Notes: a model not told the origin generated them from the letters alone. A stretch of 64,000 nucleotides of DNA from Thalassia testudinum (GCA_037157565.1 JAZHRO010000012.1:5854501-5918500); one strand, 5' to 3'; shown: positions 1-11,795, counted from the stretch's first letter. Program-made: numbers and translations.

Positions 1-800
1 CCTCACAAGCGTCTGTCCAAGCAAAGGGCACGTCCTTCCGGGTCAATTGAGTCATAGGACGTGCAATCTCCGAGAAACCCCTGATAAACCGTCGGTAGTA
101 ACCTGCTAGTCCCAAGAAACTGCGTATCTTTGTCACTGTACGTGGCCTCTCCCACCTGAGTACAGCCTTAACCTTGGCTGGATCCACAACCAAGCCATCT
201 TCTGAAATCACATCCCCCAAGAAAGTCACCTGTCTCAACCAAAACTCTTACTTGCTGTATTTGGCGTACAGCCTATGCCATCTCAAAGTGTCCAGAACCA
301 TCCGCAAGTGTTGTCCATGATGTGCCTGATCCCACGAGTAAATGAGAAAATCATCAATAAATACCACCACAAACTGATCCAGATACGGTCTGAACACCCG
401 GTTCATCAAATCCATGAAGGTAGCGGGGGCATTGGTCAGCCCAAATGGCATGACCAAAAACTCGTAGTGTCCGTACCGGGTGCGGAAAGCTGTCTTGGAG
501 ATGTCGGTCTCCTTGATCCCCAACTGGTGGTAGCCTGATCTCAGATCTATCTTGGAGAATACCGTGGCACCTCGTAACTGGTCAAACAGATCATCAATCC
601 TCGGCAGCGGATATCTGTTCTTTAGGGTGACCCTATTCAGCTGTTTGTAGTCAACACAAAGGCGCAGGGTACCATCCTTCTTCACAAATAACACAGGGGC
701 TCCCCACAAGGATGCACTGGGCCTCACAAAGCTCTTCTCCAGCAGGTCCTGCAGCTGGGGCTGGTCCCTTGTACTAGTGAGATTTCAAACTCGATCTCAC
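1..800 (-). pseudogene. reverse transcriptase, Tekay-type gypsy, truncated by window edge
   Basis: The longest open stretch (248-727, 159 aa) carries RT blocks in order: [81 protein letters not shown] and the catalytic VFIDDF (the Y/F-x-D-D box). A stop follows YAKYSK, at the place where relatives read on into EFWL. Beyond it the same frame continues to the window edge with the thumb/connection sequence ([26 protein letters not shown]). The enzyme would copy element RNA into cDNA inside virus-like particles. The copy is inactive because of the stop; lineage assignment is by motif style. Confidence 0.88.
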
Positions 801-825
801 GCTCAGGCGGTAGTCCTGGCAGCTC

Positions 826-1353
826 CTATGGAAACACGTCGAGGTACTCTCTGACCACCGGGATGCTCTGTAAGTCTGCCACGGGGCTGGGCTCCACCAC
901 CACATAGGTTAGAAAGCCCTCACACCCCTGGCCCAAAAGTCTCGTTGCCCGAAGCGCAGAAATGCACCTGAAACCTTCGTCCACTGACTGTCCGTGAAAC
1001 TTAAAGGAAGGCATCTCCGGTATGGAGAAGACAATCTTCCTCCCAAAACAATCCACCAAGGTGTGGTAAGCAGACAGCCAATCCATCCCCAGAATCACTC
1101 CAAAATCCTCCATCGGTATCACGATCAGGTCAGCAGGGAGGCTGTGTCCCCCAATATTGACCTCACAGTCTGTGTAGACCTCCTCAGCTACAAACAGCTG
1201 ACCACCTGGGCCTATGATCACAAATGGATCCTCTAACAACACGCAGTCCTATCCTAAACTGATAGCAAAACTCGCAGCGACAAAGGAGTGCGTGGCGTCG
1301 AAATAAAAAAGTACGTAAATTAATCTGCCGAAAACTGTAACCATACCTGCCAC
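826..1353 (-). pseudogene. retroviral-type aspartic protease, gypsy, active site lost
   Basis: The fold is recognisable from ATHSFVAASFA at the start and DLIVIPMEDFGVILGMDWL near the end, matching the plant gypsy protease pattern (VLFDSGATHSF ... VILGMDWL). Here the stretch reads VLFYFDATHSF, so the Asp-Ser-Gly triad has become Tyr-Phe-Asp and the catalytic aspartate is missing. A stop splits the domain near 1243. The protease would cut the gag-pol polyprotein. It lies between gag (right) and RT (left) in the expected order. Confidence 0.8.
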
Positions 1354-2698
1354 CACTGATCCTGATGCCCTGGCGTCTCTGTGTGTTAGGGCGTTGATAC
1401 GCCCCTCAACTCTCGGTGCAGAAGAAGCAGCCACACTCTATGTCGAACGGGTAGCCGCTGGCCGATACCCTTCCCATGACTACTGTCCTCCCCCATGCGC
1501 CTGGGAACCACGACCACCTACTCGACCTCCAGCACTCGGTGCGGGGAGCATCTGCTACGCTCCAACCCTAGACGGGCAATCCCTCCTGATGTGGTCCGGC
1601 TGGCCACACTGGTAGCAGAGGGGGACTCAACTCCCGCCATCGGTAGGTCCCTGTTGACGGCTGGGTGGGGGTCCAATGCTGACAGCTGGCCCCTGTCGGG
1701 GGCCCCGAAAGGCCACTGATGGCCCCACAAAACGAGACGGCTCTCCCGCAGGTGCCGCGTGCCTCCTCTCTCATCAGCCCTGTGAGTACTCTGGCTGGTA
1801 GGGCCTCTTCCGTCCGCTGTCGGTGTCTCGTGTGACTGGGTTGGGCTCCTCGTACGTCATAGCTGCCTCCACCACCCTTGTGAAGGTGGGCAGCTTCAAG
1901 GGCTTGACATACCCCCGAATGGTAGGCTAGAGCCCCTCAGTGAACCTCCACAGGCGCTCCTCCTCCGTAGCTACAGCTGTCACAGCAACACGTGACAGCT
2001 CCAGGAAGCACGTGCGGTACGCGCTAACAGTCATCGTCCCCTGGTGGAGAGTGTGGAACTCCCGCCTCCTCTGGTCCTGCCAAGTCTGCGGGAAGTACTA
2101 CTCACAGAAGAGGGTCACGAAGTGGTCCCACGTCGGCTCTCCCCTCTCCTGGCCTCTGACTACCCTCCACCACCTGTGTGCCGCACTCTCCAGCTGGTAC
2201 GTGGCAAAGGTCACACAGCACTCCTCAGGGGGGCGAAGGGTGTCAAACACCTTCTCAATCTGCTCCAGCCAGTTCTCTGCCTCAGATGGGTCCTCATCCC
2301 CTTAAAGGAGGGGGGCTTCAGCTTCCAGAACTGTCTGAAAAGCTCGTAGTGTAGCCGTAGTGGAGGAACGGGCACGCCTCCAGGTAGGGAGGGCTCGCGC
2401 TCGAAGTGTCAAAGTGCAGTGGGGGTGGTGGAGGACCACCCCCTCCCCCTCGTCCAGTGCTGCGTCGGTCTCTTGGCCCTACAGAGGACTCCCCCTCCAC
2501 GTCCCCAGGGAGAGGTGCCCGTGGAGGCGGGTGGAGCTCCTCTTGTACTATGTCTCGAATCAACTGAGCGAGGTCTTGGGCTTGAATGCCCGAGAGAAGT
2601 GGTAGGTCAACTGACACCTCAGGCCCGGCATGTTCGCCCCTTCGACCTTGTCCACGGCCGCGCCCGCGGCCTGCCTCAAGAACTCCACGTCGAGGCAT
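1354..2698 (-). pseudogene. gag, Tekay-type gypsy, with CCHC knuckle
   Basis: The N terminus (from 2698) is a Gly/Arg-rich leader, MPRRGVLEAGRGRGRG, followed by a helical patch (DLAQLIRDIVQEEL) and a Pro/Gly-rich linker. After a frame break the capsid-like Retrotrans_gag pattern appears (AENWLEQIEKVFDTL ... AHRWW, roughly 2180-2300). A CX2CX4HX4C zinc knuckle, CYQCGQPDHIRRDC, lies at 1576-1617. Several stops and a frameshift make it a pseudogene. The CCHC box would bind element RNA for packaging. Plus-strand open frames over 1394-2842 are antisense shadows of this gene. Confidence 0.82.
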
Positions 2699-2867
2699 AT
2701 CCTACAAGGAGACGCGGAAGACAGAACAAAAAGAAGTCAACTCCAACGGACTCTAGTGAAAGAAACTCAAAGCAGATGTCAAGCGGTACATTGTGGTGGC
2801 TACTCTAGTTACATGCACGTGAATTGGTTATTCTCAAGCTAGTTGGTTCATTTCTCGGGACGACCTT

Positions 2868-2879
2868 GCTCTGATACCA
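2868..2879 (-). promoter_or_regulatory. primer-binding site, initiator tRNA-Met
   Basis: On the minus strand this reads TGGTATCAGAGC, the complement of the 3' end of plant initiator tRNA-Met, the usual primer for minus-strand DNA synthesis in this type of element. It lies three bases from the LTR end (2883), where a primer-binding site must be. Confidence 0.92.
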
Positions 2880-2882
2880 TCG

Positions 2883-5600
2883 TGTTACGATCCGGTTCCC
2901 GAATCCCTACAGGACTCGAGACCAGTTTGACTCGACTAATCCCAAGACCTAGTCGTCCAACAAGAGATAACCAAAAAGTAGGAAAGTAAACCACATTCAC
3001 TATGTTAAGTAACTAACAGTAAAAGAGTACAAGCAGTAAAGGAAATAAAAGCTGCTAACAGTATATATCACCACCACAACAGTAAAGTAGAACAAAGTAC
3101 AGAAACAGAAATGGTAACAACAGTCTAAACTCACTAGCAAAAGGAAGTACAACAAAAACAGGAACTACTGCTGGGCTCGACTGAGCCCAGCACCCTCTGC
3201 AGCCGGTGAATCAGGCTGCTCAACTCCTCGACTTGTAAAGGGGTACAGGAAAATGGAGTTAGCGAACGTTGAGTAGAGTGGTAACCAGCTAACTAAAGCA
3301 GTAAAGGCTAACAGGTAAATTTATCTTTTCCAATTATTTGTTTTACAAGTCATTCTTTTTCACCCATTGGTTTACTTTGTAGATTTCTTTTTTTTTTATC
3401 GCGTATGTTCCTCATGTGAACGATCTTGATTGCAGTTTTTTCCGAAGAGTAGAAGGCACACGTGGTGCTCTCCTGGCCGGGAGAGTCCCCGGTGGTGATC
3501 CTACACCCAGTCAACCACCCCGAGGTCATAGACAGATGTAGCAGTGACTTCTGCACGTGCGATAAGCTCACGGGTAGCTACCCCGCACTGGCATGCGGTC
3601 AGCCGTTTCCACTAGTGGGTACGTCTAAAGTACAGCACAGAACAGTATAGGGCCTAGCCCTCTCAGTAACAGGGGTCTAGCCCCTCAGAACCAAATAGGG
3701 GTCTTGCCCCTCCACAGTCCGCGCACCCTCGTCTGACTACCTGATTTGCCCAATGGGCCTAACAAGTCGGTGTAGGGTGGCTAGCTGAACCCCGAGCCCT
3801 GTGGGGTGGCTAGCTCTCTCCCTACACTAGTAGCTCTCCCTGGTGCAGTGTACGCGAGGGCCAACAGAAGTCGGTGTAGAGTGGCCAATCCTAACCCCGG
3901 GTCCCAACACAAGGGCGGCTAGCTCCGCTCTACACTAAACAGGGGACAGTCGCTCTCCTTAGTACCACGTACTCAAGGGCCAACACACTTCCCACTCACA
4001 TTTCTAGATCCATTCCATTTATCTATAGGAGCTCTACTCCTAATTCCCCGTAGGGTTCATGCTCATATTCACCATGTTGTTCCATACCAAGTTTCATCAT
4101 TCACATTTCCATTCTCATATTATACACATGCAGCTCGTATTTCCACAATTTAACATATACAGCAAGTAATGTCACAAGTAACTATTTAACCAGCACAGGC
4201 ATTTCATATTTCACATGCAGCTCGTATTTATTACAGGTAGTTGTTTACAATTCTATTCATTCATTTATGACTGCAATCTCAAACACGCATACAAACAGTG
4301 CAAGTACTTCTCGTCTTAGGATTCTTGCCACATCCTAGGTTTCTAGTTATCCAATTTCACATATGCATTCATGTTTTATAATTAAAACAGGGGAAACCAC
4401 TCTACCAAACAATCTGGGAGTACTGGGGACTCGATCGGCAGGCTCACATGCCTCTACAAGCCCTGAACACGCAACAGATCGAAGTCCTATACCGAGAGAC
4501 ATACCACAACGGAATGTTCAGAATAGTATATAAGGCTTTCTAACATGTAGAGGAACTCACAAGGAAACCACAGATATCTTATTTGCATAAAACGGACCTC
4601 AAACGGACCCAAAATGGGTCAAAAACATAACTGCAGGCCTAAATCAGATGTCTGGCACAAGGTCCAGACGTCTTAAAAGTCACTGGGGTCTCACCTGAGG
4701 TTCCTGCATTGACTTTAGACATCCAAAACCCCTACTTGACCGCCTGGACCCAGCTCCATACGTTCGACCTCTCCTTCAGTCGTCTGGGGGTGCTTTCAAT
4801 CGTCTAGTAAGCTGTCCAGACGTCCGAAATGTGTGGGAGGGAGTGCCCCGTGCCTTCCCGAAGCTATCCCTACACGCGACATACAATATCTTCTACTTTT
4901 AGCCATGCAGACCGACGTTGCGGTGCGGCCTGCATGGCCGTAACCGCAAGAGGAACGTACCTTTACGAAACTCTTCTTTCAGACGTCCGGTGTCGTCACC
5001 AGACGTCTAACCCATCATCTGGACGACGCACCAGAAGTCTGATTCTGGGAAAACCCAGAACCAGACCGACCTCCCGCTGCCCTCGCCGCGCGCAGCCGCA
5101 ACCTCTTATCCTTGTCTGCAACTTTGACTATAGTAGAGTGTCGGGGATGTCCCCCCCGATGTGCTCCTCCTCCCGCACGCGCCGCTCCGGCTATGCATCC
5201 TCCGTCAAGCTCCCACGAGCTTGCGAGCTCAAGCTCCTCCTTCTCACTTCACGCCACCTCTCCTCCTCGCTCCTTGCTCTCGCGCCCTCTCTCTCGCTCG
5301 TCCCTCCCACTGTTGTGGAGAGGAAGGAAGGAAGGTGGTGGTGGAGTGGAGAAGATAGAAAGGGGGGAGAGGGGTCTTATATAAGGGAGTAGCTAGGGTT
5401 CAGTGGAGGAGAAAGAAGAGAGAGAGAAGAGAGAAAAGTTGTCTACGAGCAGCCAGTGCGCAGAAGCGACCTTGCGTACAAAATTTTAAATTTCCAGACA
5501 TCTGGGAAGGGATCCAGATGTCTGACCAAACGTCTGACTGACAGTCCAGATGTCTTAAAAGGCTCAGAATAGAATGGGTCTTTGCAACTAGTATCTTATG
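2883..5600 (-). repeat. 5' LTR of the Tekay-type element (outer end unresolved)
   Basis: The inner end is firm: plus-strand TGTTACGATCC at 2883 next to the PBS, so the minus-strand LTR ends ...GTAACA. A palindromic TATA box sits at 5376-5385. Several degenerate GACGTCT-type motifs occur at about 4640-5050 and 5490-5560. The length of about 2.7 kb is plausible for the lineage, whose LTRs are long. I found no second copy or target duplication to fix the outer end; 5.5-5.6 kb is a guess from where LTR-like motifs stop. Plus-strand open frames at 4829-5392 are low-complexity and not genes. Confidence 0.6.
5376..5385 (-). promoter_or_regulatory. candidate TATA box of the Tekay LTR
   Basis: The sequence CTTATATAAG is self-complementary, so it reads as TATATAAG on both strands. 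On the minus strand it would start transcription toward the PBS at 2879, with the motif cluster at 5490-5560 upstream as U3. The plus-strand reading is equally good in sequence. Confidence 0.45.
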
Positions 5601-6425
5601 GGGAAAGTTTGAAGCATGATCGCCTTATGTTAATGGAGTTTAGTCGATTGCTAAATCAATCGAGATGGATGTTTTTCATACTTGGTGTTGGTCGGTGATC
5701 GATTGATGTAAGAATGGGAGCAATTATCATAACCAAGCATTCGTTCCTTTCCTCTGTCCTCTTCCCCCTCCTCCCCCTCCTCTTTTGTTTGTGAGAAAGA
5801 TTTCGCTTGATTTCTGTCCAAGTGGAGATTTAGGGTGGTCGATCGTAACCCTAACATGGATTTGCGAAGAGATGCATACCTCGAGAGATGAATGACTTCA
5901 AATAAATGAAATGTATGCCTCATGGTGAGGTAAAATCGCTTTTAATGTGATGACTTAGATGTTAAATTAAGGAATATCATACCTTACCTTTAGTTACTCT
6001 TCTGACACTAAATGTCACATTAAAGGCTAATGTCTCACTTGTGCATCATCCTTCTATTTGTTATCTTACACGTATCATATCTTCGCACCTGAATGCATCC
6101 TAATAAGGGATGGATGGGATAAATAGATTGATAAATAGATAGATAGATAAAGAAAACAAGGTCATTACCTCTAAGTGAGTCAACTATGAATAGAGTTTCT
6201 AAATCATCAATTCCTTCAACAGTGTAATCATGCCTTAGTTAAGCTTATGGGTTTGGATTCTAGGGTACTCAAGCCCTACAAACCCTAGGAAGATGGTTTC
6301 AAGATCTTCTCTGGGTTAAAATTGCAACTGTTTTACCAAGGCTATAAAATATCACCTAGTTGACTTGGTATCTGCCTAGTTAGGTACATGCATATCATCA
6401 TCTATGGTTATATCTAGTCACCATC
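5601..6425. other. unassigned spacer between two retrotransposons
   Basis: No coding or RNA feature is supported. It holds a polypyrimidine run near 5740-5790 and a short GATA-type microsatellite near 6125-6150. It should be the left flank of the Tat element that starts at 6426. Confidence 0.4.
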
Positions 6426-9400
6426 TGATGGGGGGCAAAAAATGACCCCAAACCCGAAACTCCGCAAAAGGCCTGAAAAGAAGGATTCGTCCCAGAAAGA
6501 CTTGGATACAGGTAGGCTCGGGGATCCAACCAGCCTGCATCCGAGGAAAGTTTTCTGTGCAAGCAGATCTGGGAACTTGACTTGCCTGCACATGGAAAAA
6601 CCTAGATGCAGCCTGACCTAAAGGATCCTATCTGTTCAAAAGGACAGCGAAAGTACAGCAGGGTCACTTCCTCAATAAATGCTGACATGGCCATCGCAAT
6701 TAATAATCTGATAAGGAGCATACCTTGTCAGGCGTCATATCTGCTCAGAAGATCTCGCTGGTTGTTTGTTGAAGTGAAATCGGATTTATAATAATTACAT
6801 CATAGTATAGCTAAAATTGCTTTGAAAATAAATGAAAGTTTATTACCTGAAAAATATGAATCCGAGGTCGAACACAGGGAGCAAATTGGGATTTAAAAAC
6901 TAAGAACACAACTTTCAAATTTATAAAATGTACTGACCAATCAAAGTTATGAAGCAAAAATGATATCAATGTGTATAAAGCTCAAAAATGAAATAAGGAC
7001 GTCTGATGTAAAAATCAGACGCCTTAAGTGTTTTAATAGTGCAATGCTTCTCTTTAGCTCTCTGTCTGTTGCTTCCTCTGTCCTTCTTCTTCCATCTTCC
7101 TTCTCTGATTTCTGACTTTGGCTTCTTTCTCTCTTCTTTCTCCTTCTTTCCTCTGATTGCTGGCCTTGGCTTCTCCTTTCTCTTTCTCTACCTCTGTCTT
7201 CAGCCGAGCCTTCTTTAGACTTCTGCCTTCCTTCTTCTACTCTGCGACTTCACCTGTGGCGTCTTCCTCCTTAGCTTCTCCTTCAGCTTCCTCTTTCTTC
7301 TTCCTTTCCCTGCAAGAGCAAAACTACCTCCTACCCTCCCCGCGAACTCTCCTCTCTTTCTTCTCTCTTAGGCTCGCTCTCCTAGAGCCTGCTTGGCTAA
7401 ATGGGTTGGGTCAGTGCACCCGGGACTAGGCTCACCGGCATGGGTGGTGGGCGAGGAGTGCACGGGTAATCGGGTTAGAGCCAGATCCGCTGGGATGTGG
7501 GCCGCGGATGAGGCGTGGGATGAGTGGGACCTCACCCCGTGTCAGGAGGCGATAAGCCCCTGACACTTTTGAATTTATGCAGCACCTTTCGCTTGAAAAC
7601 GACCGAGGTGGGACTAAATGTCCCACCTGCTTTCTCATACGCGCCCGCAGGTCTTCACATGATTGCTGAGGCTGCGGGGCTTTTGGCTTTCAATTGATGG
7701 GCTGGAGTTGTTCGCGAAGGGGTTCCATGCATCTAGGACCTGGACTCCTGAAGCCTAGAGCCGCAGATGAAGCTAGCAAGCGCCTTCAAGCTCGCTTTAA
7801 TGGCGGGTAGGGCACCTGTACCTGTTGACACGAAAATCACCTCACGGCCTTGTCAGATCACTCAGAAAGCTTCGTCATGACACGACGAAGGTAGCCCAGG
7901 TGTTGGCGTGGCGCGGGACGACCTAGGCATGCGTGCCTAGGTCGTTCTGTGGCTATGGAGTTGGGTGTGTTTGGGGGAAGTGAGTGGAGAGTGTGGCGGT
8001 TAATGGAGAGGGGTAAAATGACTAGTGGAATGAGGTGATGCTTTTGAAGGGGTTGGCGAGGTGGGTGGGAGCGTGGAATGGCTGGAGCACCTCGCCAATG
8101 GTCTACCGGAGGTGGAGAAGGTAACCGTGATATGTGGTCGACGGGGCGTGAAATTAGAAATAGATGAGGGGAAAAGAAAGAGTAGAGGAAGGGGACTTAT
8201 CTGCGAGGTGATGGACGAAGGGGGAGCGGAGGAGGCGGATGGCTCGTATGTGCTGTTGCCGAAGACGAAGATCCCGAGAGAGAGGTGACAACGACGAGAG
8301 GGAGATAGGCGCGGGCGTAGGTGTGGCACGATGGGAACAAAGGAGGCGAAGGCAACTCTGCGACTAGTATGGTGGTAGAGCGACGAGTAGAAGAGGAAGG
8401 AGTCGCCGGAGCTTGTTGGGCTTTTTGGCTGGAGGGAAGAGAGGAAATTTGGGGTATTCTCAGGCCAAAACAAGCTTAAAATGAATGGGAGGATCTGGGG
8501 TCTCTTTTATAGTCGCAGGCAGGGGGCCTTGTGCTTGGAAGGCAAGCTTCCAAGCACGACAACCTTGCTGGACTTGGAAGGTTGTGAGATACCCAAATCT
8601 CTCATGCGTTCGCATGAGAGATTGGGTGGAAATCAGAGCTCATGATTGGGTTCATACGAACGGGAATTCCTCGGAGAATCTCTCTTTCAAATTTGAGAGG
8701 GAGTCTCTAAGGAATCAAGGAGATATCCCTCTTGAATCCTCGCCGGAGTAGGATTCCTCCACTGTAATGGAAGAGCCCTAATTGCAAAGAACGACGAGGA
8801 AGTTAGGGGGTGTCTGCAAGGGTTTTCAAAAGCTAGGGTCATAAATGTAATTGGGTTGGACTGTTTTGCAAAGTAGGTCAAGGTGAACTCTCCTTAGGTC
8901 AAATTTTGGTATAAACCTAATTTTGACCTAAGGAATCCAATGGTGAAGTTGGATTTTAGGTTTGACCACGTTTGATTGGGCATTTTACATAAAAACCTAA
9001 TTTAAGGCAAATATTTGACTAGGACCCCTATTTAGGTCAAAATAGGTTTCAAAGGATAAATTAAGTGTTCTAAACTCTAGAGGATATTTTCTCATGAATT
9101 TTAGATGATTTAGTTGAATTTTATCCTGACCAGAACCTTATTAAATTAAGTAGGTTTATTTTAGGGTTACAAGAAGTCATTTAATTCCCAGATTTTACAT
9201 TAACCCTTTTCTGATTGAACCAACCCACTTTTTATCTTGTTAAGACCATTTGACCTATGTTTATCCCCTGAGAAATCCCGTTGTTGTATTGCAATGGTAA
9301 AATTACATTTTTACCCTTTTGTTTCTTACTTTTCTTTCAAACCAGTTATTCATTGAGTTAGGCCCTTCACTTGGTTATGTAGGAGCTTTTGTTCTCTTTT

Positions 9401-9742
9401 CTAGGTCAAAATGAGCTAGTTAGGGTTCATGATGATGTTCTCATCACTGGCGGCCCAACACTAGCACTGTAAATAGCATAGAGAGGTCTTCGAGGTCCCA
9501 CCCGGAGCAACTCAAGAGAGAAAAAGAGAGATTGTAAAACCTTGTAATCTCATAAGTTTTGATGCATAGTTGGGAGTTCCATCCTCCTCCCAGACATACA
9601 CCCCTTACCATGGAATGGGGTAATCAATACCTGTGCCCATTGTGTGATTGCTTAAATCCTCGGATCAGACCCTCCATCCATGTAGGAGGTCCGACCATTT
9701 TTATTCTTGAGTCGGACATACCAAATCTCTAGGTTCCAATCA
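6426..9742 (+). repeat. 5' LTR of the Tat element, split by solo LTR A
   Basis: It starts TGATGGGGGG at 6426 and ends CA at 9742, just before the PBS. Without the 2684-bp insert A it is about 630 bp. The two halves (6426-6762 and 9447-9742) match, in the same order and without interruption, the fragment at 37517-38012. Shared blocks include the AATAAATGCTGACATGG region, the stretch with GAGAGATTGTAAAACCTTGTAAT and the final TGAGTCGGACA segment. A TAAATAG-type TATA element lies shortly after the insertion. Confidence 0.82.
6763..9446 (-). mobile_element. solo LTR A, Athila-like family, inside the Tat LTR
   Basis: On the minus strand it begins TGATGAGAACATCATCA and ends ...CAACAAACA, giving TG...CA ends. 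Flanks are CTGGT (6758-6762) and CTGGC (9447-9451), a 5-bp target duplication with one mismatch. Near its 3' end (6860-6890) it has the block 'CCGAGGTCGAACACAGGGAG', shared with every Athila-like LTR in this window. The minus-strand TATA box CTATAAAAG is at 8504-8512. It has no internal region, PBS or polypurine tract, so it is a solo LTR left by LTR-LTR recombination. The open frames at 7157-8751 are LTR noise. Confidence 0.78.
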
Positions 9743-9744
9743 AT

Positions 9745-9762
9745 TGGCACCATCTATGGGAA
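9745..9762 (+). promoter_or_regulatory. primer-binding site of the Tat element
   Basis: The sequence TGGCACCATCTATGGGAA differs at three positions from the TGGCGCCGTCTGTGGGAA type seen in Tat/Ogre-lineage elements. All three are G-to-A changes, as expected from decay of methylated CpG or CpNpG sites. It starts two bases after the LTR end. Confidence 0.75.
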
Positions 9763-9807
9763 GTGATTATCAGTTGATAATGTTTCCTAGCTTTGGAGGT
9801 CCTCTCG

Positions 9808-11790
9808 ATGGCTCCCACGACTTGAAACTCCTCCCGCGCTGACCTTGAGAAAGTGTCGGCTCAGGTCGAGTCTAGTGTGTTGGTGTCCAAGACACGCCCA
9901 CCATCGGCTGAGCCAAGTAAGGAGAAGTAGGGAGTCCTCGACCAGCCGCTGAAGGACCACGAGCACGACCTCCTCCTGGAGCTGCAGGCGAGGGAGGAGG
10001 AGTTTCGGGCAATGCTGGCGGCTCTGAGGGCTAAAGAAATTTCAGTCATAAATAAACTCCTGGAGATTAGACAAATTTGGGAGTTCGTCCAACCCCCACC
10101 AAGGGAGCCCCGCCAGCCAAGCCTTGAAGATGAGCAACTGAAGTGGCGACGCACGGTGGAGGATGAGAATGCTCATCTACGGGAACAGCTCGAGAAGCTA
10201 AAGCGTGACCTTAGTAGCTAGAAGGGGGAAGCTCCTCCTGACCTACTAAAAGTTCCTCGCCCACCATCCTCAGAGGAAATCTCAGGGGCTCAACCCTTCA
10301 CAAGCGGCAGTGGGGGATCGGTTCCTGAGATCGTCTGCCAGGTTACTAGGGCCATACGGGGCATATGCCATTCGACCTACATCAACACATATCCCCTTCG
10401 ACCTACATCAACATATATCCCTTCACCGAGGAGGTAATGACGGCCCCCCTACCCGAGAGATTCAAGCGGCCTGCCATGGCCCCATATAGCAGGATGGCGA
10501 ATCCCAACAGGTTCGTTGAGAGTTACTGCTAGATGATGCTGGTGCACGGTTTCCCTGAGAGAGTACTCTACAGGGTATTCCTCTCCTATCTGTTCGGCAT
10601 GGCCCATGAGTGGTTTAGCGAACTGTCAGCCAGGCAGATTGCATGCTTCCAGGAATTGGTGGACAAGTTCTGCCAATACTTCACCGGGCAGTAGAGGGTT
10701 AGAGATTTCGTCAAAAGGTTGTCAAAGGTCCGACAACGGAGAAATGAGTCTTTCCGATTGTATCTAAATTGGTTTAAGGCCCAGTACTTCAAGTGTAAGT
10801 GGCCTCACAATGCCATTGTTATCCAATACTTCAATTCAGGACTCCTGACTTAGAGGTTTCAGTATGACATCGATGACTTCCCACCCAGGGATATGGCGGA
10901 GCTTTAGGATCGAGCCATAAGGTTCGCAGAGCAGGACGACTCTTTCCACTCCTATAATCAGCTATGAAGGGATTTGAAGACAATGTTGGCCTAGCCCGAG
11001 AAAAGCGGGCCCCAGGAGAATCTGCCCTTATCTTTGTCTGCGGAGGCAACCACTTCAACAAGTGCAAGGCTAGCTTCCTGGATGAAGAAGTGATTAGCCA
11101 AGCAAGGGTCGAAATGATGGACCCTACCAACCCAGGCAGGATATTTCAAAGAATACACTCCCTTGGCCGTGAACCAGGCGAACGTGTTGGTAGAGGTATG
11201 GTCTATAGACAAAGACCTACTACCTCCACTTAAGCCAATGAAGAAGAAGGCTGACTCCAGGCCCTACTGTAAGCATCACAAGGCCTGGGGCCATGCCACC
11301 GAAGATTGCTGTGATCTGCGTGACCAAATCGAATCCCAGATCTGGCACGAGAACTTGGCCCACTTCGTTAGGCGTAACGAAGGCCAGGATAAGGACAAGG
11401 GGCTCATGAAGGGCTCGGAAGACTACCACAAGGAGAGGCTTCAGGATCTCCATGGGATCAACATGGTACTCATCGAAGGCCCAGAGCCTAATGAGGCCAT
11501 GGCCCGCCACCTCAAGCAGGCGATATCCCCCTTGCTCCCGCCAACTGAATACCACCGCCGGGTCCTAGCGGCTATGCTTGGAGTGCCACAACACATTCAC
11601 CACCCACCCCTACGGGCGCAGAGGTCGAAGCCATGTTCGGCGTTAACATCGCTCCAAGTCGGCAACCCAATCCTCCCAGGCGATCGACTCTTAGCACTTT
11701 CCCTACCCTTCAATGGGGAGAGAGAGGTATCGTCAGGTAGGCGGCTTCCCAATTATTCGCCTCCCTTCCAGACCTAGTGGAGCACATTAA
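9808..11790 (+). pseudogene. gag, Tat-lineage gypsy, decayed
   Basis: The frame starts at ATG 9808 and shows a charged coiled-coil N-terminal part (LQAREEEFRAMLAALRAKE; EDENAHLREQLEKLKRDL). A capsid-like middle follows (PNRFVESY, FPERVLYRVF, AHEWFSEL, VDKFCQYF, RRNESFRLYLNWF) with stops scattered through it. The open part 11163-11777 has the Tat-type zinc motif CKHHKAWGHATEDC (CX2HX4HX4C) followed by LRDQIESQI, typical of Tat gag C termini. It would build the particle and bind RNA. Stops and frame changes rule out function. Confidence 0.8.
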
Positions 11791-11795
11791 CCCAC

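Larger units (their letters stand above)
1..5600 (-). mobile_element. Ty3/gypsy Tekay/Del-type chromovirus, 5' part, decayed
   Basis: Reading the minus strand from right to left the order is long LTR (from about 5.6 kb down to 2883), initiator-Met primer-binding site, gag with a CCHC knuckle, protease, then reverse transcriptase running off the left edge. This order and the RT sequence style ([23 protein letters not shown]) are those of the Tekay/Del chromovirus lineage. All coding parts contain stops or frame breaks, so the copy cannot move by itself. RNase H, integrase and the 3' LTR lie outside the window. The outer LTR end is not resolved, so the right boundary is approximate. Confidence 0.85.

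Noticed and set aside
1394..2842. Several plus-strand open frames
   Set aside because: They lie antisense to the Tekay gag and protease and show no domain.
4829..5392. 187-residue plus-strand frame, Ser/Arg-rich
   Set aside because: It is inside the Tekay LTR, low-complexity, and antisense to the LTR transcript.
6426..6440. Tat LTR start TGATGGGGGG as a member of the TGATGG Athila-like LTR family
   Set aside because: Only the first six bases agree; the rest of the LTR and the PBS are of a different type.
8000..8473. 157-residue minus frame, Ser/Pro/Thr-rich
   Set aside because: It is the transcribed leader of solo LTR A; biased composition and no domain.
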